NCBI GenBank assembly: GCA_964007475.1
Contig: OZ023274.1
Coordinates: forward strand, 23,518,043 to 23,582,042
Reading direction: 5' to 3'
Source: Hybos culiciformis
Taxonomy: Eukaryota; Arthropoda; Insecta; Diptera; Hybotidae
Length of the DNA stretch: 64,000 nucleotides
Under the pieces are notes generated by a model. The model saw only the letters and a list, made by a program, of their open reading frames with translations, did no database searches and was not told the origin of the DNA. A program made the translations under genes and the position numbers. Shown one piece after another: positions 48,776 through 60,058 of this stretch (positions are counted from its first letter, which is position 1; each line of letters opens with the position of its first letter).

Positions 48776-51700
48776 AATAAGTTTTGCGTTTTTTTTTTAT
48801 TTATTTTGTCATTCAAGTATCGAATATAATTTTATGTCCATATTCTTTAGCAAGGAATGATTCTCTACTGGGATAAAGAAAACATTGAAAATGCTAAACT
48901 AAAAAAAAAAAGAATAAAATTCTCTAAAAATACTTAATCTAGACATATTTGTAGGTACATATTTATATTTCAGTAAACATTTTCTTAATAAACATTTTAT
49001 AATTTTTAACTCTTTCGCTATTGAGATCATTACACATGCATTTTTCACATAAAATATTCGTTAAATCTTATACTATTGAAAATAATTGTCTTTTAAATGT
49101 GAAATTTTAATTACATTAATCACATAAACATACTTCAGCGAAATAGTTGTATATTGTTTGATTTTTCAAATACTTCCCAACCGATCAAATTTAGTGAGTT
49201 TTAGTTTTAAAAAATTATTTCCCGCTCATATTATTTAATATTATCTCCCCAGTTGGTAAACTAAAAAAAAAAAAAAATTCTTATAATTTCCCAAGAATTT
49301 CTATATACTAATGCTTAGGATAATTATTTTGGCTAACATGTTACAATGCATCAGAATCATATTTTTTTCATATTTTAATTTAATGTATAATTTAAAATAA
49401 ATTAGATTTTATTTCAAATTATAATTTTATTTTATTTTTTATATTTTATTTGCTAAACTATATAAAACAGTATTAACAAAAAAAAGTTGCGTGCAAGTAT
49501 TCAATTTGCATCTTTAGCATAAATATGAAATTAAAAAGAAAATTATGATAAAACAAAGAAATTGAAAAAAATAAAAAAAATAAAATGATATTTTATGTTG
49601 GAGCAAAAAAAAAACAAATTATCATTTCATTTTCTTTTCATAATAACGATTTCTTCGGAATTATAAAGAGATAATTTGTAGAGTTGGGTGGTAAAAGCAG
49701 GTGTGAAATTTAGTGTTTTCAAACCAAACGTCATCAAATATTTTTTATTAAGCTTTTATTTCCGTGAATAAGCAAATGAGAATGGATAAATGATTCAACT
49801 TAGATACTTATTTGACTTCAGCATTATTTAAGAAACTAAACTTTTAAAATGTTCAACTTAATTTGTTTGTTTTTTTAATAAATTTTGCAGTTGAACCATT
49901 TTTCTCATCAGCGCGTCATTTATTAAAATTAGTTATTTTTTTGCAGACTCCAATATATAAAAGTGATAATAATTAAATAGTGATTTTAGCTTTCGTGATT
50001 TAATACAGTTTTATATTAATTCAAAATTTCAAGGGAATCTAAAAAGACAAGAAAAAAACTTTTGCAAACAATCAATAACACTTTATAATATCTTGTTCCT
50101 AATTAAAGGAGGGTCATGAGATAAAAATAGGTTTAAGGTTTAATTTTGAATTCATTTCTTTGTGCGTGTCTGTTTATGTACTTCTGATAAATCATAATTG
50201 ATTTTAATTGGTTTCATTTACTGAAATAAATTATTACTGAAGGAATATCTAACTGAAAGAGAGGTTATCATCTTATCATCTGGTGACATTCCAACTTTCA
50301 TAAATTGAAATAAAAGGCAGAATATAATTTTTCATTGTATTAATTTTCGAAACATTGGTTCTGAAGCAGATAGTAGCAAAAATTTCAAAAAAAAATTTTT
50401 TAGTATTTAGTTTTATAGTTTTCTGAAAATCATCAAAACGTTAAATCTTATTTCACTTTTGTTGATCTTGAATAGATATTTCTGTAAAATGGCAATGAAT
50501 TAAAGCTTCTCCGTCGAGCTGAAAATCACTGTCTAAAATATGATTGATAAATAATTCAATAGTCGTAGTCTTCAGTTATTCTAACATTAAATAAAACTTT
50601 TGATAAAATGACTATTTTTTTACATAAAATTAACAATTTTATATATTTCATTTAATACATTTTTTTGATGACAAAACTTTAAATATTAAATGAGCTTTTA
50701 ATGAGATTTCAAAGTTTTTCAAGGTTGAAAATGTGATTTTTAACCATTAGTTTATTAAATCTAAATCAAGATACTTATTCGACTGTAAAGATGAAACAAA
50801 CTACTATATATTTCAGGAAAATGTGTAAAAGATAAGTAGATTAACAGGTAAAACTACTATTAGAGTTTGATAAATTTAGAATAGCAAAAATATAAGAAAT
50901 TAATTTATATCAACTCGTTGTTGAAATGTGTACTCAAACAAAACCTTTATCAAAACTGAACCCCATGTAAAATTAAAATGCAAATTTTTTCAACCTTAAA
51001 ACAAACATTTAAATGTGATATGTCCCCTTGGGTTTAAAACTGTCTTTTATCTATAATTAAGACAACGCAGTATAACATGTAGTTGAAGTTTTCATTTTTT
51101 GCTAAACCTTTATATTGAAACTCTATTAATCCCAGGCTAAACTATAAGTTTACCATTTCTATAATTTTAATACATTTAATAATAGTCTAAGACCTGACTA
51201 TTCCGTCTCCATACTAAACTCAGAGAAACATAATTTTATATAGTTGAACTATTGTAAAGTTTTTGATATACAAAAAAAAAAACAAAAAAATTATATTCAA
51301 TCATAATTTCAATATAATATTTTTTAAATGTGGGAATATTGCACTCTGTATACATACTATATACACTTCCTGTATAGAAAATTCTTAAAAAAAAAAAAAA
51401 ACAAAAAAAAAATTAAATTAAAAGGAATTTTTATTCACTGAATCTTTTTAGATTTTACCGACATGTTCAAAATGCAACATTCGTAAACTTATTGGATATT
51501 CCCAACGCTTATTGGACACTTCTTGTATTTTTTTATTGATTTCTTTCTTTTTTTTTTGTATTTTCTACATTTTGTTCGCAAAAGAAGACGAGTCATACAT
51601 AATATTATTTTTAATATTAAAAAAAAAAAAATAAATAAATTATATTTTGTTGAATATTTTCATAATTTTTCTTTTTTTTTCTGCTTATCACTGTCAAGTT

Positions 51701-52453
51701 ATTAAAATGTTAATTCTAAATACCTATCCAAGTCATAAATTTAAGATTAATACTCATTATTAATAATATTTTATGAATGGGCGTTGATGTATTCCTCTTG
51801 TATATACATACATAAATACATACATATAGTATCTATGCATAGTAGATTTCAAAAAAAGATAAGAAAATAAAAATTATTTTTATACTTTTTGGTCAACGTC
51901 AGAAAATATATATTCTCTATATACATATATATATAATACTATGAAACTCTATGTTATATATGTACAACAACGTACATCCGAATTGAAATATTGAAAAAAT
52001 TATTATTTTTGCTATGTCATTACCAGATGGAATTAAATTTTATGAAGATCTTTTAGAGATATTAACAATTTTTTTTTCTCTTCAATATTTTAATAGCAAA
52101 ATAGTATTTTATGAGCTGAATGAAATTATAGTGTCTTTCTTTAGTGTGTATTTCAAGATTCTCAAAGTCAAAGTGAATGAACTTGTAATGTTAAGTTTAT
52201 AATTGGTATATAATAATTGCAACGCCAAATGCGTACACGCATTTCTGTGTGCGTGTAAATTTAATTTTAGATTCACTTTAAGCTATAAAAATATGATTAC
52301 GCCAAGAAGGCATATTAATTAGTTTGGGTTTTGATCGCAAAATAAACTTACTACTTTTGTAGGAGGTATCGAATTATCGTCTCTTTGTCTCTTCCCGTTG
52401 TGTGGAAAGTTAGAACTTCTTTACACGTCCATTTGTTGATAATTTTTATTAGT
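48776..52453. other. Gene-free AT-rich DNA
   Basis: No coding sequence, RNA gene or repeat family recognised over 3.7 kb. Frames at 51523-51705 and 52014-52202 have chance-like composition. Confidence 0.7.
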
Positions 52454-52461
52454 AAAAAGGT

Positions 52462-53492
52462 CGGTGCCGGATAGAGCATTCACTGGGCCCCTGGGCAAAA
52501 GATTCTAAAAGGGCCTTTTTTTAAAAAAAAATAAATGTAAATATACTGATTAACCGCAAATCCATTGACATAAAATGTGTTATAGCGTTTCTGCACTGGT
52601 AGTATTAATATCGGTTCTTGTGAAAGATGTCTTTCTTTCAGCTCTCTTTTGTCTTTCGCCATATAAAAAAAAACATAATGCCTTGTTTTTTTTATAAACA
52701 TCTTTGGAAAATCGACCGTTCAAACGATGTTTTTCATATGTTAACATGTTTAGCTCTGTCAGATAAAGAATTTCAAATAATACCGAAAAAGGAACTGACA
52801 CGCCCAAAAAAGTTAAAATATATGAAGTTGTGTCAAGGTTAAGAACTCGCGCGTCATTTATCTTGAGTGTATCTCCACCTTTATAAAATTTCAAAGTCAA
52901 AAATGACATACCAAGTAAAAATTAATGCATACTGAATATTGCCTAACAAAATATTATTCAAAAATTACTCATTCATCCCTGAAAATTAACATGTTTTTGT
53001 AGAAACATGTTGAAGAACGTGTTTCTGATTTAATTTTTTTACTATGAAAAAACACCATAAAAAACACCGAACATGTTAAATTAGCTAAGTGTAAATAAGC
53101 TATAAGAACCGAAAGAAAGACTCTTCTAAGTACATACTTTGTCGCTTTGCAGCTTGTAGATTATTATTTTTTGATGTTTTTCTGCCTTGAATTAATTATT
53201 TCATGGTGGTTACACTTATTTTTGTCAAAAAAATAATAACAAAAAGAACAATAAATTCATAAGCGATGAAAATTTGTTTTTTTCTGTCAAAAGTAAGTGC
53301 AAAGGAAGTGATTTTGGCAGTGTGTACAACTTTTTCAAAAGACTGATTTGAGACGTCTTTGTATTGCCAGTAGAGAAAGGGTATTAAATGTGAAATATGT
53401 AATTTTTTTTTAGAAATAATTTTAGTAGAAGTATAATCATTTGGTGGGGCCTGGGCAACTGCCCAAGTGTCCATATGGGCTATCCGGCACTG
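52462..53492. mobile_element. hAT-type element with 8-bp target duplication
   Basis: A 1031-bp element. The left end CGGTGCCGGATAG and the right end, on the other strand, CAGTGCCGGATAG differ by one base. The exact 8-bp duplication AAAAAGGT flanks it (52454-52461 and 53493-53500). GGGCCCCTGGGCA at left and TGCCCAGGCCCC at right form a subterminal inverted motif. Minus-strand frames at 52580-52909 and 53196-53504 are fairly long, but I do not recognise hAT transposase in them; they may be decayed coding sequence or chance. Confidence 0.9.
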
Positions 53493-53500
53493 AAAAAGGT

Positions 53501-55107
53501 ACATAGTAAAGAGGTTAGACTTACCCTTAACTTGATTTTCTCAAAATCTTAGTCTACAACAGAATTATTTAAATAAAACGATATCTTTAATAAATTGTAC
53601 CAGAAGTGTTTTTTATTTCAATTTTTTATTTTATAATAGTTTTCTGATCAATATTGTTTTCTATACATTATAGTCGTTCCTAGCTGAGAATTTGTTACGT
53701 TTGAATTTGTTACGTGAGATTTTTATTTGGACCGTAAATTATTCTACGCTAGATTTAAGCTGCTAAAAACGTTATTAAAAAAGTGGTAATTTAGGCAACA
53801 TTTAATTCTTTTGTTTCCTAATAATTTCAAAATTCTCTGATGTGAATAAATTTACGTCAAAAGAAAAATACAATAAATAATTCTCTTAAATGTTATTGAC
53901 AGTACAAATTAATAGTGTATAACTATATCGTGATAATATTATTATTTAATTGATAACATAAACTTGAAATACAAAAAAAAAAAGTCAATCACCAATGAGC
54001 TACGAAAACGGCATGAAATATTAATTAACCCGAAAATTATCATAATCTGTCTACTTGTCAATAAATAATAATGACTGTAATGTGATCTAGATTAACATTA
54101 TTCATATAATGAAACCAATAATTTCAATTCTATGTCATTTGAAACCTGATCATGTTGTTTTGTTGTTGAACCTTATAAAACAAAAATTAAAAAAATAAAT
54201 ACTACATCAGATTCTATTTACGTATCCTTGCCTGGGTATTAATAACCAAAAAAAAAAAAATAAAAAAAAAAATATTATTTTTATGTATTTTTTATGATAA
54301 ATGATCAAGCGAGCATCATAAATGAATGGAGTCCAGAGTATTAAATATCTAAAATTGCTGCTGAGATAAAAATAGATCATGTTAATTATTTTGCTTCCTG
54401 TTGAGCTCTATATATATAATATATTCAGTCAGAATGATAATTTGTGTCCAAATTATTAGTTTCATGTTATATTATGTAAATGGCAATAATAATTTTTTTT
54501 TTTAATAAAATTTATTAATTTGCACTACACACTCAGTTTGCGTTCATCTTACTTTAAAGATGAAATTAATTTCATTTAATCAAATCAGGGTCATTCTGTA
54601 TTAATTTATATTTTTAATGTATTTTTGAGTTTATAAAAATTTTAAATCGTTGATCATAGTTAAAAATTTCCTTTGCTTGTGCAATCGAAAAGTTGGTGCG
54701 AGATTAAGTTGAATTGTGAAGTAGTCAGTGGTTAAAGACTAGCTTTTTAATAACAATGTTACTTTTGCATGTTACGCATTCCTCGTTCATATGTCATCTA
54801 AAAGTAAACAATTAAGAAATACATACAAGTCAACATATAATTTTTTTAGTGTGGTCAAGCAAAGAGAAGTTATCAAAAAATTTTAAGCATCGAAAAAAAT
54901 TTGACTAATAGTTTATTCTACGATTTTTAGGTATAGAAGAACTAATTTATTAATTATACATCTAAGTCTTTGAACCAAAATTTTGTTATCGTGTCAACAA
55001 AAAGTAAATTTTGAGAATATCGACTTTTTAATTTTAAAGCCATAATATTGATTTTGTTTTCCCCCTATTTTTTACAAAATTTTATCGTAAATAACGATAT
55101 TATATTA
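53501..55107. other. Gene-free AT-rich DNA
   Basis: Only AT-rich sequence with a short direct repeat (GAATTTGTTACGT twice near 53690-53717). Confidence 0.7.
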
Positions 55108-55115
55108 GTTACGAG

Positions 55116-56077
55116 TAGTGATTGCAAATTTGCGAAAAAAATTTAAAACCGGTTTTTCGATTTTTATTTTTTATAAAAACCGGAAACCGGTTTAAAACCG
55201 GTTTTTTTTTAAATTAAAACAATAGTTTTTACACAACATTTTCAGATTTATTTTGTGAAATTTTCCACAGATATTTTAAATGTAGTAATATAATTAATAA
55301 TTCATATCATAAATAATTATACATTCATATCATAAATAATTATACATTCATTGTTAGACATTCTTTCTAAAATTTTAACAATAAGTTTAAGAATCGATGC
55401 TTTTGTAATCTGGACTTGAATTTTTTTCGGCTTCCACCACTTGATATTTTTGGTGTTTTTGAAGATAGATAAATTTGTTCGTCTTTCTTTAATTCGGTAT
55501 AATAGCTTTATTTAAATATCAAGTGCTAGGCTGGCAACTACTTTTGTCCAAATGCAAGAGTACGAAAATGAAGGTCGCATCGAGATTCAGAAGGCTTGCA
55601 TCTCGACGACAAAGAGGATTTACCAATTTAACGGTTAAACCAACAGCAATAGTTTCTGATAGAAGTTTAAATCATCATCGGAAAAAAAAGAATGATTTCA
55701 AATCAATTAATGATTTTGGAACGTGTGTTCCTAATTCATAAAATCACTCCAACATTAAAAGTAAATCTGTTACATCGCGTCTTGGAGTCTAAGACATTTC
55801 CATATTATAGTGTGGTACATTTTGTAAGGATATCATCGTTTTTCACTGGTGATTTTCTAGAGATGTTTACAACTTTTCGTATCTTATGTATAAGAGGTAA
55901 TAATCGTTTATAACTAAGTTCTTATTGATTATATTCACCTTAAAATTAATTTGGTAATTTTTTTGGCAAATTGTATTAACCGGTTTTTAAAGATAATAAA
56001 ACTCGGTTTTTCAGTGGCTTAAATTAGCACAAAAAACTGGTTTTCCGGTTACCGGAAAAACCGGTATTCAATCACTA
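55116..56077. mobile_element. hAT element, internally deleted, 8-bp target duplication
   Basis: A 962-bp element bounded by TAGTGATTG and CAATCACTA. The exact 8-bp duplication GTTACGAG flanks it (55108-55115 and 56078-56085). AAACCGG/CCGGTTTT motifs are repeated next to both ends, as subterminal binding-site arrays often are in hAT elements. It carries a hAT transposase remnant on the minus strand (55495-55865). Full hAT elements are usually several kb, so most of the gene is deleted. Confidence 0.93.
55495..55865 (-). pseudogene. hAT transposase remnant
   Basis: Reading the minus strand from about 55865: RKSPVKNDDI, a stop, then VLDSKTRC (the hAT block usually DxKTRWNS). A one-base shift follows, then LLLMLE and FYELGTHVPKSLIDLKSF. 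Later come AVGLTVKLVNPLCRRDASLL and NLDATFIFVLLHLDK. The CRRDA-LL--D---FML-L block is typical of the hAT catalytic region. Several stops and frameshifts make it dead. The N-terminal BED-type zinc finger and C-terminal dimerisation region are missing. The plus-strand frames 55523-55741 and 55692-55913 are shadows. Confidence 0.85.
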
Positions 56078-56114
56078 GTTACGAGTTACAACATAATACC
56101 ATTATAACTTAATT

Positions 56115-56170
56115 TTTGAAGTTTATACTTCTTTAGCCGCGTTTGATGATTTTTGTTAGAGGGTAAAAAT
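56115..56170 (+). repeat. Left direct repeat flanking the minisatellite
   Basis: TTGAAGTTTATACTTCTTTA followed by GCCGCGTT and TTAGAGGGTAAAA; the same order recurs at 57256-57312. The pair brackets the tRNA-like sequence and the minisatellite. Confidence 0.8.
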
Positions 56171-56273
56171 CCATTTTCGAATCGAATTTTTCTCAGAATC
56201 GTCATCATTTTTCTCAGAAAATTAGAATAAAAATACTTATTTTTTTATTATATTTAAGAAACCCAAAATCATA

Positions 56274-56354
56274 TGGACAATATGGCTTAGTGGCTAGAAC
56301 ATCAGACTGTAAGTCTGAAGGTGTCTGGTTCGATTCCCAATGACAAGATTTTTT
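56274..56354 (+). repeat. tRNA-Tyr-like sequence
   Basis: TGGCTTAGTGG (A box, 56283), the stem-loop TCAGA-CTGTAAG-TCTGA with GTA at the anticodon position, and the perfect B box GGTTCGATTCC (56337-56347). The acceptor arm (GACAATA against TGACAAG) and much of the T stem do not pair, so it is a tRNA-Tyr pseudogene or a SINE head, not a working gene. Confidence 0.65.
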
Positions 56355-56401
56355 AATTTCAAATATATGTATATATAGGGCCCAATAATACAAGCAAAAA
56401 A

Positions 56402-57262
56402 AGCTACGGTTAGGTCGTGTCGGAGCAAAATATACGAAAATTTTATTTTTTTTTTTAAATATGTAGCTCCGGTGAAATTAAGATTATCTGAAAAAAAATT
56501 TTGGGTGGGGAGCTACGGTTAGGTCGTGCCGGAGCAAAATATACGAACATTTTTTTTTTTCAAAATAGGTAACACCGGTGAAATTAATATTACCTGAAAA
56601 AAAATTTTTGGGTGGGGAGCTACGGTTAGGTCGTGCCGGAGCAAAATATACGAAAATTTTTTTTTTTGAAAAAAATTTTTTGGGTGGGGAGCTCCGGTTA
56701 GGTCGTGAAGGAGCAAAATATACGAAAAAACTTTTTTTTTTCAAAATGGGTAGCTCCGGTGAAATTAAAAATTTTTGGGTGGGGAGCTACAGTTAGGTCG
56801 TGCCGGAGCAAAATATACGAAATTTTTTTTTTTTTTAAATAGGGAGCTCCGGTGAAATTAATATTAACAGAAAAAAAAATTTTGGGTGGGGAGCTACGGT
56901 AAGGTCGTGCCGAAGCAAAATATGCGAAAAAAATTTTTTTTTTTTAAATAGGTAGCTCCGGTGAAATTTTGAGATTACCAGCCGAAAAATTTTGGGTGGG
57001 GAGCTACGATTAGGTCGTGCCGGAGCAAAATATACGAAAAAAAATTTTTTTTTAAATAGGTAGCTCCGGTGAAATTAATATTAACTGAAAAAAAATTTTG
57101 GGTGGGGAGCTACGGTTAGGTCGTGCCGGAGCAAAGTATACGAAATTTTTTTTCTTTTTTAATAGGTAGTTCCGGTGAAATTAAGATTAACTGAAAAAAA
57201 AATGTTGGGTGGGGAGCTACGGTTAAGTCGTGCCGAAGCAAAATATACGAAAATTTTTTTGA
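56402..57262 (+). repeat. Minisatellite, nine ~108-bp units
   Basis: The conserved core AGCTACGGTTAGGTCGTGCC followed by GGAGCAAAATATACGAA starts at 56402, 56511, 56618, 56690, 56785, 56892, 57002, 57109 and 57215. Most units are 107-110 bp; two are shorter (about 72 and 95 bp). Each also has AGGTAGCTCCGGTGAAATTA and TTTTGGGTGGGG, separated by poly-T and poly-A tracts of varying length. Frames 56484-56744 and 56519-56716 (minus) and 56578-56796 (plus) are array artefacts. Confidence 0.95.
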
Positions 57263-57312
57263 AGTTTATAATTCTTTAGCCGCGTTGTACGTTTTTTTGG
57301 TAGAGGGTAAAA
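57256..57312 (+). repeat. Right direct repeat flanking the minisatellite
   Basis: TTGAAGTTTATAATTCTTTA followed by GCCGCGTT and GTAGAGGGTAAAA, the partner of 56115-56170. Confidence 0.8.
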
Positions 57313-57319
57313 TATTTTA

Positions 57320-59170
57320 ATTTACATTTTGTACTCAGAAGCCTATCATTTGTAGCCACTGTTATTTCATATTTTAAATCTTTAAGTATAAACTTCTGTA
57401 GGCAGTTCTATGACTGCTTCGTGTTTTTTTTTTATCTCACTTACGGTATTATCAAGTCATTATGAGTCGCGAAAGGAATATCTTCTGAAATATAATTAAA
57501 AATCAATTACCAATTAATTTTTGTAAATTTTGCAATTACGAAACTATAATTTTTGATCGACGAAGTGACAAATAAATTAAATCAATTAAACCAGAATGAT
57601 CCAATTTAATAAATTAAAATTTCTTAAAGTTATTTCCGTAAATTTTTTTTTTTTTTTTATAAAAAAAATAAATTTAAATTTCATTAAAAAAAAAAAAAAA
57701 AATGTTATTTTCAAAGGTACATGATGCGGCAAAAACTTTTATACAAACAAATGAAGGGAAATGTTGTAATATTTTTATAAGCGATGCACGCAATTATATA
57801 ACGACTGCATCAATAAATCAATTTTTTGTTTTTTTTAAGAAAAAAACGAAGAACTGGAAAAGCATCTTTTAATTGCTTGCATATGTTAATTTTTTTTATA
57901 TAATTATATATATATGTAAAATGTGCATGTTTGAAGTTAAAAAAAAAAAAAATTTTATAAAATGCTCAGTAGTTTTTCTAATTAAGAAATAATTATTCAG
58001 TAATTTGTCTTATAATTCAAATTTTTTTTATGAATAAGTTAAAGAAAATATAATTACAATCTGGCGGCAAATATAAAATTACTTAAAATATTTTACACTT
58101 TAAAAATAAACAGAATGTAAAAAAAATAAATAAATAAATGTGTAGGTTTCAATAAGAGACTCCTAACAGATGTCTTCTATATACTTATATACTTATTTAA
58201 TAATTTCAAGTTCATCTCTATTACTAAGTCTATTAAGGAAATTCATAGTTGAGCAACACGATATTTTTTTTAAGTCACAAAGATTATTTTCTTGTGAGGT
58301 TTACAATGCCTGAAAGAATTTGTGTTCAACATTTTTATATTTTTCTCGTTTAGAGTTACAAACTTTTTTGGTTCATGCCATTTGAAACGCAATTGAAAGA
58401 CTAGTATGAATAAAAAAGTGTCAACTCAAAAGGATAGGGTTTTCGAATAAGCACCATTTCGCGATAAGTTCAACATTAAATCTTTGAAAGTTTTATATTT
58501 CGCTAATCATAGCTTTAACTCAATTCTTTAAAAATGTCTACAACAACAAGTTTTATTTGTTGGAAACACTCCTCCAATATTTTTTTTTTTTTTTTCAATG
58601 ATATAACATTCACTTCTCGGTGTTTAATTTCTTCTTTTCTTTTATTTTTTGATTAATATTATTTATTTATTTACTTTTTACAGGAAATCGAAACCAAAAG
58701 TGAATACAAAAATAGAAAAAAAAAAAAATAAATTGAAATTTATTTCATTTCGCTATAATTAATTAAAAAATTATAAAAGAAAATGTTCTCTCATTAAACA
58801 AAATATAAAAATGTTTTTTTTCCTAAAAAAAAAAAAATTATATGATCAGTAAAAAATTTATATAATTCAGTTATTTATCAATAATAAAAAAGGACCAAAA
58901 TTTTACGATGAAAATTAACAAAAAAAAAAAAGAAAGAATTCATTCTGTACTTACAGATGTCATTGTTTTGTAAGTACTTGAGGACAGAAAAAAACAACAT
59001 AATGTTATTTAAAAAAAAAGGGTTATATAAGTAAGTACTCAAGGTTATTAAAATATTTTTCAACACTGAGAAAAAAAAATTAGGGTCAGTAGAGTTTAAA
59101 TAAACTTCTGTATATGTTCTGCCCAAAGTATTATATATTAAGGTTAACTTTCATGTGAACTTCATCATAT
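57320..59170. other. Gene-free AT-rich DNA
   Basis: Homopolymer-rich, with no recognised gene or repeat family. The minus frame 58878-59126 is low-complexity. Confidence 0.7.
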
Positions 59171-59173
59171 ATA

Positions 59174-59260
59174 TCAGAGGTGGCCAAACGACCGATCGCG
59201 ACTGGTAGATCTTCAGATGTTTTACGGTCGATCGCCATTTGCATATGAGCAATAAGTTTG
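59174..59260 (+). mobile_element. Single hAT-like left end
   Basis: CAGAGGTGGCCAAACGACCG followed by ATCGCGACTGGTAGATC resembles a hAT MITE terminus with its subterminal GATCGC motif; a partial inverted echo GGTCGATCGCC follows at about 59226. No right end was found, so the element is truncated or the call is wrong. Confidence 0.4.
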
Positions 59261-59711
59261 ATCTTTGGGAAAAACACGGGGCTATTACTGAATTATTTGT
59301 GAATTCACCGCTGTAAATAAAAGTATTAAAAATGTTTTCACATTCAGAAGCAATGATAAATCTCTGAACTTTTGAACGTTTGATGACAAAATTATCAAAG
59401 GGTTATTGTTGTGATTTAATAGAATTTTGTAGAAAATATTTAAAATGTTCCTAAAATTGACCGTAGAGTGAAATTAAAAGCATAGTTCAGACTCGTATTA
59501 TCATACGTTTATTATGGTTGCACAATATCAGGGTACAGATAAGTTGTTTTCTTTTTTCAGCTTTATAGGTCCTAAGAACTTAAAGAATTGGGCTTATAAT
59601 ATATAAAATAATTGTTTTGATAATTTCTAATAGATAATTGAAAAATTAGAAATCGTTATGAACAAATTTCCCGGAAATTATTCATTTTAAGTATTTTCTT
59701 ATAGCTTTCCT

Positions 59712-60049
59712 GGCGCAGTGAATAAGACCGCGGGAAATAAGGCCGCGATAGGTTTTTTGTTGTGGTCTTATTTCATTTTGAAAAACGAAATAAGGCCGCG
59801 TGGAATTTTTTGCGGTCTTATTTCATTTTTAAAAACGAAATGAGGCCGCAAGAAATTTTTTGGCGCTCTTATTTCATTTTGAAAAATGAAATAGGGCCGC
59901 GAGGATTTTTTCGTGGCCTTATTTCATTTTGAAAAACGTAATAAGGCCGCGAAAAAATCTTCGCGGCCTTATTTCATTTTCCAAAATGAAATAAGACCGC
60001 AACAAAAAAACGTCGCGGCCTTATTTCCCGCGCCTTATTTCCATTCCCC
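59712..60049. mobile_element. Palindrome-array element with 9-bp target duplication
   Basis: A 338-bp element flanked by the exact 9-bp duplication AGCTTTCCT (59703-59711 and 60050-60058). It consists of about five tandem palindromic units, each GAAATAAGGCCGCG, a short AT spacer with TTTTTT, then CGCGGCCTTATTTC, joined by ATTTTGAAAAAC-like links. The two termini are inverted: GGCGCAGTGAATAAGACCGC at left and, on the other strand, GGGGAATGGAAATAAGGCGC at right. The 9-bp target fits the Mutator superfamily. No coding capacity. Confidence 0.92.
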
Positions 60050-60058
60050 AGCTTTCCT

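Noticed and set aside
52580..52909. 109-codon minus-strand frame inside the hAT-type element
   Set aside because: It has no motif of hAT transposase or any other family that I can recognise, so it is mentioned only in the element entry.
56274..56354. Functional tRNA-Tyr gene
   Set aside because: The A box, anticodon loop and B box look right, but the acceptor stem and most of the T stem do not pair and no intron or terminator signal is clear.
56484..56796. Overlapping open frames on both strands with repeated PNRSSPPKKFF-type text
   Set aside because: They are artefacts of the 108-bp minisatellite.
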